A stretch of 64,000 nt of DNA from Cotesia glomerata (taxonomy: Eukaryota; Arthropoda; Insecta; Hymenoptera; Braconidae), in the NCBI RefSeq assembly GCF_020080835.1, contig NC_058164.1, positions 14,206,142-14,270,141 of the forward strand, in the 5' to 3' direction. Positions 19,249-30,054 of the stretch are shown here, piece after piece (the first letter of the stretch is position 1; each line of letters opens with the position of its first letter). A program made the translations under genes and the position numbers. The notes under the pieces were generated by a model. That model did not search any database, was not told the origin of the DNA, and was given only the letters and a program-made list of their open reading frames with translations.

Positions 19249-20092
19249 TGTAACAGGGTTATTTACCCTGTATCGGTAAAACCGATCACGCATGATAATT
19301 ATTCGACGCAGCACTGGCGCGTCTCGGTCTTCGTGACCCATTAGTGTTAAGTGGGGGTAAGTCTGAGGTTTCTTGGCTGATCGCGTAGCTGCGGTGAGTT
19401 ACAAGTAGTGCAGTGCTCAGTTCAACAACATCAGCAACCAAAAAGTCCAAGGAGGAAGCCAGTTTCGAACAAAGAGTTTCCTCAGCACAAATTTAACCAG
19501 GTATTGAGACTTTCACTTTTTTGAATACTTCTCATTGTTAATTAAATTTTGGTAATTCAATTGTTTATAATAATTTGCTCAATAATAATTAATTATTTTA
19601 ATTGATTTGATCGTTAGCATGGTGAGCATTCCTCTTGAGGGATTTTATACCTAAGGAATGATCTAGACCTCTTAGGTTTAGGAGTCGTGAGAAATTAAAT
19701 TATTGATTCGGCCGGTTAATAATTATTAACATCCTAGATTGGTTTAAATAAATTCATTTTTATTAATAAAATATTAATTAATTTCTGAACACTGAGAATA
19801 ATTCCAATCGGCAGCTCACGATCGGGCAAGCGCCGCTCGTATACCCGAAGTCAAAGCTTGCTACGCAGTTACGTACACCGGCGTCCATTTTGAGCGTGGA
19901 AATTCCTTTGTGAATTAAACTACGCAGTAAATTGTAAAATTAACAACTGGACCATTATTATAAATTATAACAATTGAATTATCATTTATTTATCATTATT
20001 TATTGATTTACAATGTTGTTTATTAGGAATTTATTTTATTTATTGGAAATTATTTATTGAGAAATGGCGACGCAATTCCAGATTGAAATACC
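19249..20092 (+). repeat. 5' LTR of Gypsy 1, 3'-truncated
   Basis: Matches the first part of the 3' LTR (26181 to about 27064), from TGTAACAGGG to 'gattgaaataccc'. It then jumps into gag coding sequence. It also lacks a roughly 40-base hairpin segment present in the 3' LTR (26455-26488 plus flank). The rest of the LTR, the primer binding site and the start of gag are deleted. Confidence 0.85.
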
Positions 20093-20687
20093 CGAGAAAC
20101 CTCGCTTTGGGGCGATTCAACAGCCAAATGAAGAGATGGAAATTTTGGAAGAATATATCGAACTTCCTGAATTTAATGCCATGCAATTAAACTCAGGGGA
20201 GTACGATAATCGCTATGGAGTATTCAGACGTGCTAACAACCAGTTTCCAACGAATAGACAATATGTCCGTAGAGGGTTTTATCCGAGACAACAGCCTGCT
20301 GCTCAACCTGGTACCCAACAAACACCTGCACAAAATACACAACCTGGAACTTCTAATACTATACCACCAGGACAATTTGCTGCTCCTCAGCAGCATCAAC
20401 AAACAGCAGCACATCCTTTGAATGTACCAATACAGAATGTGGGCCAATTTCACAGCTTGAGCTATTTATGTGGACCTAGACCATGTTTCAACTGTGGCGT
20501 AATTGGTCATACATTTGATGTTTGTCCAAGTCCTAGGAGAGAAGTTTGCAATGTGTGCTACAAGATAGGACATACTAGAGAAAAGTGTCCTCTGTTTGTC
20601 CCGGTAAATAATCAACCTACATCAGGACCAGTTATTACTGAAATCCTGGATGAAGATGTAGATCAACAAATTCAAAAAAACGCGTAG
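20064..20687 (+). pseudogene. Gypsy 1 gag remnant with CCHC zinc knuckles
   Basis: A 207-codon ORF whose first ten codons ('MATQFQIEIP') are LTR sequence; the start is an artefact of the deletion joining the LTR to gag. The rest is Gln/Pro-rich, then two zinc knuckles: 'CFNCGVIGHTFDVC' and 'CNVCYKIGHTREKC', typical of nucleocapsid. The capsid part is missing. It is not a functional Gag. Confidence 0.75.
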
Positions 20688-20896
20688 AGGTAGCGCGGAA
20701 GTTCCCCACGTGCTCACCAGAACATGTTGATAGTCAGGGAAACAAATTTCACAAATCTGAAAATGATACCCGTCTGGATTCATCCCCTAGAAGAGATGAG
20801 AGGTTTATACCAGTCTCTTCTTGTGGGCCAGAAAGGGACAAAATAAACAATACGTTTGTTTCTGGCTCTGAAGTTAGTGTACAAGACACAAAAACT

Positions 20897-21646
20897 GTGA
20901 AACCACTTTGCTCAGAAGAGGTATTGAGAGTAATCGCACTATTAGAAGATCCTGTATCGGATCTGTCTGATGATTTACTCGATCCTTGTATATTTGCTTT
21001 GGAACAAAATTCTGATGATAACTCAGAGCCAGAACAAGCATCTGACTCCGAGTGGGAAGATGAAGTCGAAACACTCTGTGAACCAGCAGTATCTCAACCA
21101 GCGGTCCCTACGGACACCAACAAGCCATCACAAGCTTCGTTTTTACCTCATATACTACAGGAAAAACCTCTCACTGCGTCCTTCATTCATACACTAGCTA
21201 GTCGACGTATTTTCAAGCCCGGAAACGGGTCACCACCGGAAAAAACGTCACGGATACCCATATCCGTCTGGATATTTGGGGTGAAGCTCCAAGGAATCTT
21301 GGATACTGGCAGTGAGAGGTCTTACATTAACGAAAAGGTGTATAAGGACATCAAACATCTGGCTGCTGGTGAGCTACAAGACGATCAGACCAAGAAAGGA
21401 GTGCTTCTTGCTAATCACTCTACTTGTAAATGTAGAGGTGGAGCCCCTTTCATAATTCAAGTCGGATCTGTCGCTGGGGAACAATATTTGAGTGTATTAC
21501 CCGACCTAGGTTATTCCTTGGTCCTGGGGATGGACTTCGCGACAAAATTCGAGGTACAAATTGACTGCAAGAACTGCACGTGGAAGATTTCGGATTCTCC
21601 AGAGGTCTTTCTATTCCAACCTAATAATTACTATCAACTGTCATGA
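20897..21646 (+). pseudogene. Gypsy 1 aspartic protease region of pol
   Basis: A 249-codon open segment. The catalytic motif is 'GILDTGSERSYI' (DTG-S), and the second half has 'YSLVLGMDFATKFEVQID', the flap/C-terminal helix region. The upstream acidic linker belongs to the gag-pol polyprotein. It is followed by a frame change into the reverse transcriptase. Retropepsins act as dimers to process Gag-Pol; here the frame break prevents normal expression. Confidence 0.82.
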
Positions 21647-22640
21647 GAAGTCAGCACATTTATGTGCTATGTCTGAACTTCAAGAAACAAAACTAAAAGA
21701 CTTCTTGGAAACTGAGTTGAGAAAATTTGGTGAAGTGTCAAATCTAGGAGCAACGAAAATTATTCAACATGAAATTGTCTTAAAACCAGGAACACAACCG
21801 TTACGAATTAAACCGTATCGTAGAAGTCCAGTTGTGAACGAGGAGTTGAATAAACAGATTGATGAACTCCTGGAGAAAAAGTTCATTCGCCCGAGCTTCA
21901 GTGTCTGGTCATGTTCGCCATTGATGGTCTCCAAACCCAACAACAAGTGGAGATTCTGCATAGACTATCGTCCAGTCAACAAGGTGACAATTCCACCAGC
22001 TCACCCACTGCCGAACATGCTCAGAATATTGAGTGCTCTCCATGGGGCTACACTTACATCTCAACTATGGATTTAAGAGAGGCATTTCACCAAATTCTCA
22101 TGTCACCTGACTCAGTTCCACTAACAGCATTCTCCGTGGAGGGTAGAGGCCAATTCGAGTGGCTACGTATGCTATATGGACTCGTAGGAGCTCCTAGTAC
22201 TTTTCAAAAAGCTATGGACCACGTAAAAACACGTTTTCGCGAAATATTAGTCCAAAGAGAGCTTCCACTAAAATGGGCTGAACAAGTTTTCGCTTATCTT
22301 GATGACTGGATCGCGATAAGTGAAACCTTTGAAGAACATCTGAAAGTCCTAACTCTCCTTTTTGAAGTATTTCGAGAATTTGGTCTCCTTATCAACCCGT
22401 AGAAGTGTAAGTTCTGCAGAAATGAAGTGAGATTCTTGGGATTCGTGGTAAACGAAACTGGGTTATACCCAGATCCTGAAAGAATTGCACCAGTTGTTAA
22501 TTTTCCCACTCCTACCAACAAAAAACAATTACGAAGTTTTCTGGGCCTCGTTAACTGGTACCACCGTCACCTCCAGAATGTTGCGAAGGCTCAAGGTCCT
22601 TTGAACAAATTAACAGGCGCAAATTCGGAGTGAGGGTGGG
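21647..22640 (+). pseudogene. Gypsy 1 reverse transcriptase, frameshifted
   Basis: The N-terminal part (to about 22065) is in one frame: 'LKPGTQPLRIKPYRRSP', 'DELLEKKFIRPSFSVWSC' and 'KWRFCIDYRPVNKVT'. The palm then continues in another frame: 'YISTMDLREAFHQILM', 'RMLYGLVGAPSTFQKAMD' and the catalytic YLDD in 'VFAYLDDWIAIS'. A TAG at 22400-22402 and a TGA at 22631-22633 interrupt the connection to RNase H. The form is standard for Ty3/Gypsy. Confidence 0.88.
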
Positions 22641-24409
22641 GTCCAGAAGAGGAAAAGTCGTTTCAACTGCTTAAACAATCTCTTGTTGATGCTCAGCCCT
22701 TGTCAATTCCAAAACCCGACTGGCCGTATGTATTATATACTGATGCATGCGATACCGGTCTTGGGGCATTTCTAGTTCAAAAAGAACCCGGAACAGACAA
22801 AGAGCATTTGATTATTTGTCTCAGTCGTCAGCTCCGTGGTGCAGAAACTAGATTTACGACTACAGAAAAGGAGTGCTTAGCTGTAGTCTGGGCGGTAAGG
22901 AAGCTGAGATGCTATCTCGAAGGTGCTTCGTTTACGGTGGTCACAGATTACGCTTCTCTATTGTGGCTGCACTCACTGAAAGAACCAAGCGGACGCCTGG
23001 CAAGATGGGCAGTTGAGCTCTTTTCTCACCAAGTTACCATCAAGCATCAACGAGGTACGACAAACGAGGGCCCAGACGCTCTTTCTCGGCTATATGAAGA
23101 TGATTCTCCAGAAGATTGGATGAAAATAAAGGACAGATTACAAACAGCTAGGTTTGTCCACATTCAAACATCAAATTGGTACGATATTAAATTCAACAAT
23201 GTCAGGAAACATTCTAAGAGTTTTCCAGACTGGAAAATCTTGGAGGATCATCTTTATTATAGAAGACCCGATCCCCTTAAGGAGATCCTGGGTGACGAGG
23301 ATGAGTGGAAAAAGGTACTGAGAGACCACGAAGTACCAAAAACACTAAGAAGAAATCACGAGAAACCAGATGCTGGTCATCTAGGTCGTGATAAGATGTA
23401 TGGGCGCATTAAAACGAAATTTTACTGGCCGGGGATGTCGAAGGACGTTGAAGACTTCGTACAGGCTTGTGACACCTGTAAGCAAGTCAAGTACAAACAA
23501 ATTTCGTCAAAAGCTCCACTCCGGACGAGCCAACCGATTAAACCGTGGGCGGTAGTTGCAGCGGACGTTACTGGTCCGTTTACAAGATCAAAACAAAGTA
23601 ACTCGTACATTCTGGTGATTCAAGATCTTTATACCTGGTTTTCGGTTTCCGTTCCTTTACGACAACACAATAGCAGCTCTGTACTACGATGGTTCAGATG
23701 GTTATTCTCCCTTTGGAGATACCCACTGTTTTTGGTCACGGACAACGGTAAAGAATTTGTTAATAGTCTAGTTCAGGGCTACCTGCGTGAAGTCGGAGTG
23801 AAGTTTTCTCCAATAGCCGTTTCCCATCCTCAGGCTAATCCAGTAGAGCGCATTAATCGTACATTAAAGCCAATGATAAGAGCTTTCATCAACAAAGACC
23901 AGAGAGAGTGGGATGAGCACCTGGGCGAGTTCCAGTTAGCCTACAACAGTGCTTTCCACTCCCCTTTCAAACTGTCTCCGTATTATTCAATTCATGGCCA
24001 AGAACCGCAACAAGCTGGTCATATAACTCATTGGGAGTTAGATGACCTCGAATTCGAAAACCCAGAGTGGGCCAAAAGGGTACAGCGTCTTGATGAGCTC
24101 AGACATAAAATCGAATCTAATATGAAAAAAGAAAATGAACGGCAAGAGAAATACCACGTGACGGATTTAAGAATTCCGGAGGTTTCTGTCGGCGACAGGG
24201 TTTATTATCCTAATCGGAAGCTGAGCAATGAAGCGGCGGGGTACACCGCTAGTCTCGGGGTTAAATATCTTGGGCCAGCGTTAATTTCCAAAATAATAAG
24301 TCCGTTAGTCGTAGAATTAAAAATCGGTAATGGTAAACTGTTAGGCCAACATTATATCCCCGATTTAAAACTTCCAAGGCGCAGTGACCGATTAGCTAAT
24401 AAAAACTAA
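22641..24409 (+). pseudogene. Gypsy 1 RNase H and integrase, open for 569 codons
   Basis: RNase H shows 'VLYTDACDTGLGAFL', 'TEKECLAVVWAVRKL' and 'VVTDYASLLWLHSL'. Integrase has the zinc-binding HHCC region ('DAGHLGRDKMYGRI' to 'ACDTCKQVK') and the DDE catalytic residues in 'VAADVTGPFT', 'LVTDNGKEFVNS' and 'NPVERINRTLKP'. A C-terminal GPY/F-like region follows ('GDRVYYPNRKLS', 'VKYLGPALISKI'), and it ends at 24409 without a chromodomain. This part is intact from about 22640 but is disconnected from RT by upstream stops. Confidence 0.88.
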
Positions 24410-24520
24410 CTTATTTAATAATAATTACTCTAAAAAAAAAAAAAAAAAAAAAAAATATATATATAAAAATATATATATAGCCGTGAACAATTGTATTAAT
24501 TAATTTAAAATTTCAGAGTA
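24410..24520. other. A-run and (TA) stretch between pol and the 3' ORF of Gypsy 1
   Basis: A run of about 24 A, then TATATA repeats, then 'ttaaaatttcag' just before the next ATG. The terminal CAG has the form of a 3' splice site, which would fit expression of the 3' ORF from a spliced RNA; this is inference. Confidence 0.4.
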
Positions 24521-25877
24521 ATGTGGAGACTGGGCAGAAAAGCCAAGACCCGGAAGACAGACACGGAGCAAAGAGTGACGGCTCAAATTAACGTCGGAGG
24601 AAGCAGGTCCGGAACCAATTCGGTGGCCGTGCAATGTACCATCCTCACCGGGCCGTCATCTTTACAGACGTCAACGTCGCGGGTGTCTGCTCTGTCCAGG
24701 CTAGGCCCTCAACTGCCGAGCTTTTACCCAGTTTCAGCAACAATACCCTCGGCTGAAGGCCGTGCGGGAGCTGGCGTTTCCGAGGCCAGTACGTCAGCCA
24801 CAGTAAACAGTGTTCCCTTAGTTACTTCCCGAGTGGATGTTGCTGTGACTGATGAGCGGGTTTCGACGGCGCCAGCGACCAAACCCTCGGTTCTCGACCG
24901 ATTGGGGGTTACTGGAGCTGAAGTGAAACCAAAACTAACTAACAATGTTAAACCCTCGGCATCAAGCCGAGCGGTACCAATGGAATCTGATAAAGGCTGC
25001 AGTGCGAGCCGGAAGGTGCACACTGAGCACTCAATATGGTGTGGGCTCACTATAAGTCAGACCCGACTGAACAGGCGGCGCGTAAAGTTCAACTTGTTGC
25101 TGAAGAACCCGTCTACGCCAAGGGCCACCTTATGGAGCGCTTGGAACCAAGCTTCAACTGAGGTCGAGAGGAAGCAGGACAAGCGACTGAGGCCTACGGA
25201 GCCAATGACATTTGGGGTCCGGACTGTTCGGACAGAGATGGGGTCGATGACATCTCCTACGACGGTCCGGGTCTCCATCCCGCTCACGTCATTTAAGATA
25301 CTGCCATCTTTGTCTTCTGTAGGCCTTGATCTACTTCCACCCACACCAGGGCCATCATGGAAGCCAGGTGTCCCGGCTCGACCCGCAGCAGCAGTAGTAG
25401 GTAGTAGCGATATACCCGGACACGTTCCTGACGTGTCCAAGGGGGCTATACCTCGCCGTCAACTGACTGTAGCGAACCAGCCTATACAGCTATCAACCCC
25501 TATCAAGACCAGAGTTTTTACGAGGTCTCAACCACCTACAACCACAACCAAGAGACAGATTGTCCTTTCGAACCCCGTTCCAGCTCACACAACACCTAAG
25601 ACGTCGTCCGAGCCAACGCCCCTGGAGGAGACGGAGGCTGCAGCGTTTCCAGCCAGAGACCAACCTACTGCTGACACTCAGGCGCCATCAACGTCTGCGT
25701 TTAAGCTTCCTGAGTGTCCATCACACCTGTCACCAGCCTTCGCCGCCTACAGGGCGAGCCAATATAAAGAGGCACTGGAACGGGCTACGAGAACTGGAGT
25801 CTTGGAAACCGGCACTCCACGTACCGAGAAGATGTCGTGGCCAGAACCCACCAACGTTTCGGTTCATCGCAAGACCG

Positions 25878-25908
<31 letters not shown>

Positions 25909-26061
25909 AGAGCTTCCAGGCCCTAATTGGGCCGCTATGGAGTTCGGAGGCAGTAGATAGCCGGTTTCCGAAGACTCGGGGATGGACGATGAGAGGATCC
26001 TCAACGACCTTGATGAGAGCGACAATGATGTTCTTCAACTAGATCATGGAGAAGACTTGTA
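24521..26061 (+). pseudogene. Extra 3' ORF of Gypsy 1, unrecognised, with one nonsense codon
   Basis: The frame is open from ATG 24521 to TAG 25958-25960 (479 codons). It continues in the same frame for 33 acidic codons ('DDERILNDLDESDND') to TAG 26061, so the ancestral protein was probably about 513 residues. Composition is Ser/Thr/Pro/Ala-rich and apparently disordered, GC-richer than the surrounding element, with a basic block 'KKKKKKRKKREL' near the end and then the acidic tail. There is no signal peptide, transmembrane segment or furin-like site, so it does not look like an envelope gene. The position between integrase and 3' LTR is where errantiviruses carry env. Function unknown. Confidence 0.6.
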
Positions 26062-26166
26062 GCTGCATAATTAAATTTATCTTTTGTATTTTTAATAATT
26101 TTGTGTCATATTATATTCCACGTACACCTGGCGGGGAACTGAAGATCGAGACTCCCTAGTGCTGGT

Positions 26167-26180
26167 CTGGCAGGGAGGAG
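26167..26180 (+). other. Polypurine tract of Gypsy 1
   Basis: A purine-rich run (ggcagggaggag) sits immediately before the 3' LTR start, the expected site for plus-strand priming. Confidence 0.6.
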
Positions 26181-27832
26181 TATAACAGGGTAATTTACCC
26201 TGAATCGGTAAAACCGATCACGCATGATAATTATTCGACGCAGCACTGGCGCGTCTCGGTCTTCGGGACCCATTAGCGTTAAGTGGGGGTAATTTTGAGG
26301 TTTCTTGGCTGATCGCGTAGCTGCAGTGAGTTAGAAGTAGTGCAGTGCTCAGTTCAACAACATCAGCAGACAAAAAGTCCAAGAAGGAAGCCAGTTTTGA
26401 ACAAAGAGTTTCCTCAGCACAAATTTAACCAGGTATTGAGACATTCACATTTTTGATGAGCCAAGGGGGTCGTATACCCGGCTCATCAATTTTACTACTT
26501 CTCATTATTAATTAAATTTTGATAGTTCAATTGTTTATAATAATTTTGTCAATAATAATTAATTATTTTAATTGATTTGATTCGTTCGCATGGTGAGCAT
26601 TCCTCTTGGGGGATTTTATACCCGAGGAATGTTCTAGACCTCTTGTGTTTAGGAGTCGTGAGAAATTAAATTATTGATTCGGCCGGTTAATAATTATTAA
26701 CATTTTATATTGGCTTAAATAAATTCATTTTTATTAATAAAATATCAATTAATTTCTGAACACCGAGAATAATTCCAATCGGCAGTTTACGATCGGGCAA
26801 GCGCCGCTCGTATACCCGAGGTCAAAGCTTGCTACACAGTTACGTACACCGGCGTCCATTTTGAGCGTGCAAATTCCTTTGTGAATTATACTACGCAGTA
26901 AATTGTAAAATTAACAACTGGACCATTATTATAAATTATAACAATTGAATTATCATTTATTTATCATTATTTATTGATTTACAATGTTGTTTATTGGGAA
27001 TTTATTTTATTTATTAGAAATTATTTATTGAGAAATCGCGACGCAATTCCAGATTGAAATACCCGTGGATAATTTTTTGGAATTTAATTTTACATTGAGG
27101 TAATTTATAATTGTTCATTAATTATATAGTCGAAAATTCCACGCGGTTAATTATTATATTGAAATTAAGGCCTGGGAAATAAATATATAAATTTTAATCT
27201 GTAAAATCCGGAAAATTTATTTAATGTTGAGTATTAAACTCGTGGTTAATTTGGAATAAATTCAAGCATCGGTTTTTAGTGTAGATTTTTTTGAGAATTG
27301 AATTATTTGTTGTGAAAATAGTTTACGATTTAATTGTTAGCTAATGACTGAATTAATTAAGCAAATAGTTTGACGTAATAATTTTCTGATATTAAATTTT
27401 GTAATAACTTTTATAAGTCAAAAATAAAAGTTAAGTAAAGTCAGAGTGTGTGTGGAGACCGTGCGGGTTATACGTGTGTGAGTGTGTACGTTCTCTGCTT
27501 GTTGATGTTTTGCCGAGCCGAGAACTAGTAGTGTATAGCATTAAATTAGTTTTAAGTGATTTAGTGTAGGTGCGAGTGCACAAGTTGTTATTTTATTTTG
27601 TTGTTAATAAATTTTTGGTACCGTTGTTAAATAAAAATTTATTCATTTCAGATCACCTTCCTCCACTCTCTCTCCCTGTAGATAAGCTCAGCTCTGGCTC
27701 CGGTTCCAGGAACCGCGATTAAAAATCCTGGTGGCGTTCTTTTATTAATTAATTTAGATTAATTTGTTGGTTTTATTATTTCAATTAATTTAATTTAAGG
27801 GGTCAATTGAGCGGAATAAAATACCCGTTACA
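26181..27832 (+). repeat. 3' LTR of Gypsy 1, 1652 bp
   Basis: It starts TATAACAGGG (one change from TGTAACAGGG) and ends CCCGTTACA. A hairpin GATGAGCC...GGCTCATC lies at 26455-26488, absent from the 5' LTR but present in the solo LTR at 55418. A conserved 3' block near 27650-27740 (tccactctctctccctgtag and 'ggttccaggaacc') is shared with the solo LTR and, inverted, with 51240-51400. Confidence 0.88.
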
Positions 27833-27836
27833 ATTA

Positions 27837-28063
27837 CATCAAACGCGTTTATAAATGATCGGAGAGTACATACTATTCATGAATTCTTTTCTAGTGTACC
27901 ACCAGGATTTAAGATTATGGAATTACCATCTCACGTCATTTACCTTCCAATACTCACAAAGGCTATACACAATATAAAACTGCACATAGTTGATCAGGAT
28001 GGAAAATTAGTAAATTTTAGAGGTGAAACTATAACAATCAGACTTCACGTGAAAAGTTTATAA
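27837..28063 (+). pseudogene. Polinton penton-like protein, C-terminal part
   Basis: Resumes after the LTR insertion: 'TSNAFINDRRVHTIHEFF', 'PPGFKIMELPSHVIYLP' and 'IVDQDGKLVNFRGETI', ending near 28063. These blocks are typical of the C-terminal jelly-roll strands of the Polinton minor capsid protein. The open frame matches the codons left of the insertion once the duplicated ATTA is discounted. Confidence 0.78.
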
Positions 28064-28066
28064 ATT

Positions 28067-28228
28067 ATGGGAATAGTTTTCGAGACAAAAAGTGGTGCCG
28101 GATATACAAAGACATTACCATGGATGAAATTTACCAGTCAGCGGATACATCGCAGACCATTAACACAACAGAACGCCCAGTTTCTAAAAACTCTCGGACT
28201 AAAATTACGTGGAAAATCTACAAAATAA
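28067..28228 (+). CDS. Small basic Polinton ORF
   Basis: A 53-codon intact ORF from ATG, four bases after the penton stop ('MGIVFETKSGAGYTKTLPW' start, basic 'LKLRGKSTK' end). Short basic ORFs between penton and major capsid genes occur in arthropod Polintons. No function can be assigned. Confidence 0.5.
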   Translation: MGIVFETKSGAGYTKTLPWMKFTSQRIHRRPLTQQNAQFLKTLGLKLRGKSTK

Positions 28229-28333
28229 ATTGCTGCTGTCTAGCTTGTGTTATACCAAAACGTGACTCTTAAGAACTCTCTATAAATTTGATTGTAATTT
28301 TATTATTCATTCATTGATCGATGTGTCTTCGTA

Positions 28334-28519
28334 ATGTCGAGTGATAAAGCTTCAGAAAATCTCAAAAAATAGTTGGAAAGTCAACAGCGTGCATACGGTA
28401 GAGATTTAAAAATGGATTCTAAGTATTACACACCAAGCTATATAAAGGGGGGTACTGTATACAAAGGCTCACCGTCTGGAGATAAGTACGGAGTAATAGG
28501 AGATAAACGCTATAAATAA
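28334..28519 (+). pseudogene. Small Polinton ORF upstream of capsid gene
   Basis: A 61-codon frame ('MSSDKASENLKK', then TAG, then 'LESQQRAYGRDLKMD') rich in Lys, Tyr and Gly. Its TAA overlaps the capsid ATG (TAATG), which suggests the two were translated in sequence. One nonsense codon is present. Function unknown. Confidence 0.4.
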
Positions 28520-29134
28520 TGGCAGAAATTTTAAATATTCAACGACCAATCATATTTGATGACTCTATAGCTCATAGTGAGGTGCATGCGCATCAACTGT
28601 AGGCGTCATCAACACTAAACAGCAACGATGAAGTGAGGATAACAATTCAAAATCAAAATTTGTGTATACTTCCAAGCAAAAGTGTACTACATATCACCGG
28701 TAAATTCACGAAAAATGATAATACAGCTGTTGCCGATACAACAAAATTTGTAAACATGGGAATAGCTCATATGATCAAAGAGTTTCGGCTATTGATAAAT
28801 GGAGTTTAAGTTGATCGGAATGACATTGTTGGTATAACTAGTTTAATGAAAGGATATTTATCATTTAGCCCAAATCAATTGAGTTCTTTGGAAAATGCCA
28901 GCTGGTTGATGGATAATGAGGTTAAGTTTACCGATAATGCAGGAAACTTTGACTTTATCATTCCACTTAATATTTTAAGTGGTTTTGCTGATATCTTAAA
29001 GTTTTGATGAATGTTCAACTTGAGATAATTCTAACGATATCAAACAGAGATATAAATTCTTACATACAAACAAATGCTGCTGCTGCTGCTGAAGAAGAAA
29101 AAATCACACTTCAAAAAATTGAATGGATTGTACC
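28519..29134 (+). pseudogene. Polinton major capsid protein, N-terminal part
   Basis: Starts 'MAEILNIQRPIIFDDSIAHS', then 'LPSKSVLHITGKFTKND', 'ITSLMKGYLSFSPNQLSS', 'FDFIIPLNILSGFAD' and 'KIEWIVPVMS'. These are signatures of the double-jelly-roll capsid protein of Polintons. Stops occur near 28600, 28807 and 29003, with a frame change near 29005. The C-terminal half is absent because a second Gypsy element begins at 29135 and the far side is not found. Confidence 0.85.
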
Positions 29135-30054
29135 TGTTATGTCCACCCGTAAAATTTTTCTTTTAAATTTAAATCACCCGCGCAGATGGAAGACTTCTCC
29201 ATGCGCGAAAGCCGCAATAAAATATAAGCTACGTGACTGCTGGTTGACTAGCGGGGACTTCTGCAAACTCAGCACTGTGAGCATTTAAAAACGAGAAACG
29301 GAGACCGCTCCCTGTCTTAGTTGGTTAATTCGACTTCCGCGTTTAACTGACGGGCCCGTGCCTTGTAGAGTCCTTTGCTTTAATTTGCTCCGCACTTAGA
29401 GGAAGTTTGGACGCGGTTTAACCGGCAGGTCACTTAGGCGAGATTTTTGATCAATAAGAAAATCTAGAGAACCGGATTCTCAAAGTTCTAATTTGCCCTG
29501 CACTTAGGCGAGAGTTCGGTCAATAAGTAACTTAAGATCTTTTAAAGCTAAATTTGCGCACTTTACCCTACGGGGGACTGGAGGACGTTAGCTCAAATTC
29601 AAATAAAATTCATTATAATAATTTCGATTAAATAAAATTTGTGAAAGTGTAAAAGTTTTGGTGTTAATTAAAATAAATCTTAAAAAGAAGTGAAATCTGT
29701 TTTAAATAAATTCATTTCATAAAAATAAGAAGCCCTTAAAATAAGTAGCCCAAATCCATCCACATCCATCCGCTGCGAGGACCAACCGGAGGGCCCATTC
29801 AAGGAAAAGGCGCTAACAGCAGCCCCGGGATCACGAATCCGGTAATCAGAAATAATCCTGCAAGTAGTAAGTACATCTATACTCAATAAAAATCCGTGCT
29901 CAGTCTCAAACGAAGGCGTGGTAAATGCGTCCGTCGAAAACGTCCCACATAAATAATTAAACAACGGAATTAAAACCTCCGTTGCGTATTCTTTAAATAG
30001 TTAGTCCAAACCTCCACCGTTTACGCTACCACTTAAACGCCCTTGGACATAACA
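29135..30054 (+). repeat. 5' LTR of Gypsy 2, 920 bp
   Basis: It starts TGTTATGTCC and ends GGACATAACA, a perfect 10-base inverted terminal pair. Downstream, 'acactggtggcagcggtggg' gives a TGG-starting candidate primer binding site at about 30065; the tRNA is not assigned. No second LTR copy is found in the window. Confidence 0.82.

Larger units (their letters stand above)
19249..27832 (+). mobile_element. Gypsy (Ty3) LTR retrotransposon 1, 8.6 kb, defective
   Basis: It begins TGTAACAGGG and ends CCCGTTACA, flanked by the 4-bp duplication ATTA (19245-19248 and 27833-27836), inside the Polinton penton gene. It contains a shortened 5' LTR, a gag C-terminal piece with zinc knuckles, protease, reverse transcriptase, RNase H, integrase, an additional 3' ORF, a purine-rich tract and a complete 3' LTR. 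The element order PR-RT-RH-IN is Ty3/Gypsy. A deletion runs from within the 5' LTR into gag, and stops plus frameshifts in RT inactivate it. Confidence 0.9.
13546..29134. mobile_element. Polinton/Maverick, decayed and interrupted
   Basis: The gene content and order are those of arthropod Polintons. The minus strand carries integrase, coiled-coil protein and packaging ATPase. The plus strand carries PLA2-like protein, basic hydrophobic protein, cysteine protease, penton-like protein, small ORFs and major capsid protein. It is interrupted by a SINE (15545-15988) and a Gypsy element (19249-27832), and is cut off inside the capsid gene by a second Gypsy element at 29135. The protein-primed DNA polymerase and both terminal inverted repeats are not seen. 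Multiple frameshifts and stops show it is inactive. The left limit is set at the first possible gene and is not a mapped terminus. Confidence 0.85.

Noticed and set aside
20064..20687. Complete Gag of Gypsy 1
   Set aside because: The start lies in LTR sequence joined by a deletion; the capsid region is absent.
24521..25960. Envelope gene of an errantivirus-like element
   Set aside because: Position fits, but there is no signal peptide, transmembrane anchor, fusion-peptide-like or cleavage motif.
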